A stretch of 6,009 bases of DNA. Source: Holosporaceae bacterium. Lineage in GTDB: Bacteria; Pseudomonadota; Alphaproteobacteria; UBA3830. The position numbers and the translations under genes are program-made. Location of the stretch: contig JAISCG010000046.1 of NCBI GenBank assembly GCA_031265715.1, positions 1 to 6,009 of the forward strand. The letters run 5' to 3'. Position 1 is the first letter of the stretch; each line of letters begins with the position of its first letter. Below are positions 5,490 to 6,009 of this stretch, in pieces. The notes beneath the pieces were generated by a model. The model had not been told where the DNA came from, searched no databases, and worked only from the letters and a program-made list of their open reading frames with translations.

Positions 5490-5518
5490 TTGAGGTTTGT
5501 GCGCAAAGGGTGTAGAAT
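5490..5518 (+). promoter_or_regulatory. Sigma-70-type promoter of the trcR-like gene
   Basis: TTGAGG (5490-5495) and TAGAAT (5513-5518, one mismatch from TATAAT) are separated by exactly 17 bp. Both lie in the 78-bp gap after the ankyrin-like gene, and transcription would begin near 5525, just before the AAGGAG ribosome-binding site. This is the best-looking promoter in the window. Confidence 0.65.
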
Positions 5519-5529
5519 TAGAGGCATAT

Positions 5530-5535
5530 AAGGAG
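5530..5535 (+). promoter_or_regulatory. Ribosome-binding site of the trcR-like gene
   Basis: AAGGAG at 5530-5535 is a strong Shine-Dalgarno match but stands 13 bases from the ATG at 5549, longer than the usual 5-9. No start codon lies closer, and the protein begins at 5549 exactly as its homologues do. If the promoter above is right, the untranslated leader is only about 25 bases. Confidence 0.6.
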
Positions 5536-5548
5536 CGGATTAGAAAAA

Positions 5549-6009
5549 ATGGCACATCCTATTATGCCTCATGGCACGGCGGTTTGGTTGGTGGAAAATA
5601 CAGCTCTCACTTTTGAACAGATAGGGGAGTTTTGCGGATTACATCCGCTTGAAATTCAGGCTCTTGCGGACGAGCAGGTTGCTGTCGGCATGATCGGCAT
5701 TGATCCCGTGAAGCTGGGGCAGCTGACCACGGAGGAGATCGATCGCTGCACCCGTGATCCGAAGGCAAAATTGGTAATTTCTTCTCCGAAATTTGTGCCG
5801 CCGACGAAGACCAAAGCTAAACGTAAGTATACTCCGCTTTTGAAAAGGCGGGATCGCCCGGATGCCATCGCCTGGTTGATGAAATTTCACCCGGATATGT
5901 CGGACCTCGCCGTTTGCTCTTTGCTTGCGACAACAAAATCGACCGTCATCGCCATTCGTAACAGAACCTACGCGAGAATCAGCGAATTGCGGCCCCGCGA
6001 TCCGGTTTT
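5549..6009 (+). CDS. trcR: DUF1013 / TrcR-like cell-cycle transcriptional regulator, 3' end outside window
   Basis: The frame is open from ATG at 5549 to the window edge, giving 153 residues without a stop. The sequence matches the alphaproteobacterial DUF1013 family, whose members have been named TrcR from work in Rhodobacter/Caulobacter relatives. It opens with MAHPIMPHGTAVWLVENTALTFEQIGEFCGLHPLEIQALAD (1-41), with a helix-turn-helix-like centre. The conserved GIDPVKLGQLTTEEIDRC (50-67) follows, then a basic linker (KTKAKRKYTPLLKRR, 87-101), RPDAIAWLMKFHPDMSD (103-119), and a second helix-turn-helix-like segment ATTKSTVIAIRNRT (127-140) ending in LRPRDPV. The family is thought to act in transcription control of cell-cycle genes, probably cytoplasmic and with RNA polymerase. 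The internal Met at residue 6 lies further from the ribosome-binding site, so the first ATG is preferred. Homologues usually extend a few tens of residues beyond this point. Confidence 0.9.
   Translation, partial: MAHPIMPHGTAVWLVENTALTFEQIGEFCGLHPLEIQALADEQVAVGMIGIDPVKLGQLTTEEIDRCTRDPKAKLVISSPKFVPPTKTKAKRKYTPLLKRRDRPDAIAWLMKFHPDMSDLAVCSLLATTKSTVIAIRNRTYARISELRPRDPV

Noticed and set aside
5474..5504. Direct repeat GTGCGC at 5474-5479 and 5499-5504 as an operator of the trcR-like gene
   Set aside because: Two 6-bp copies 25 bp apart, not at a whole number of helical turns, are easily chance.
5639..5890. Minus-strand frames opposite the trcR-like gene
   Set aside because: They are shadows of a clearly conserved protein on the plus strand.
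1..6009. tRNA, rRNA, CRISPR, transposase, phage or toxin-antitoxin content
   Set aside because: I found no cloverleaf other than the tmRNA domain, no regularly spaced repeats, and no protein with such motifs.

Overview
The window looks like a chromosomal segment of an alphaproteobacterium, probably a host-associated one of the Holosporales/Rickettsiales type. The main evidence is a two-piece, circularly permuted tmRNA gene of the alphaproteobacterial kind, a CarD regulator with an alphaproteobacterial-type C-terminal domain, and a DUF1013/TrcR-like protein, a family I know only from Alphaproteobacteria. The rather AT-rich sequence and a secreted, ankyrin-like, otherwise unrecognisable protein fit an intracellular or protist-associated lifestyle, but that part is inference.

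Layout, left to right. 1-348 (+) is the C-terminal end of a MATE-type membrane transporter. 424-1017 (-) is an unrecognised exported protein with an acidic Asp run, convergent with the transporter. 1235-1729 (+) is carD. About 1794-2079 (-) is a permuted ssrA (tmRNA) gene, with its own -10-like element upstream and a rho-independent terminator at its end facing carD. 2150-2347 (-) is a small acidic/helical protein just upstream of the tmRNA. 2414-2902 (+) and 2931-3608 (+) are ruvX and trmB, closely spaced and probably co-transcribed. 3752-5470 (+) is a 572-residue exported protein with degenerate ankyrin-like repeats. 5549 to the window edge (+) is the TrcR/DUF1013 gene, cut off at its 3' end, behind a good -35/-10 pair.

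Most genes are housekeeping or information-processing: CarD stabilises transcription initiation complexes, tmRNA rescues stalled ribosomes, RuvX acts on RNA/DNA and TrmB methylates tRNA. The two exported proteins (424-1017 and 3752-5470) are lineage-specific and carry no assignable function.

The most interesting element is the tmRNA. Its acceptor stem can be paired base by base across an unusually short 8-nt linker. Its predicted proteolysis tag is 21 residues long, contains an internally duplicated NDNF motif and has a cysteine between the two copies. I see no transposon, CRISPR array, tRNA, rRNA or defence system, and no evidence for a wholly new system in this window.
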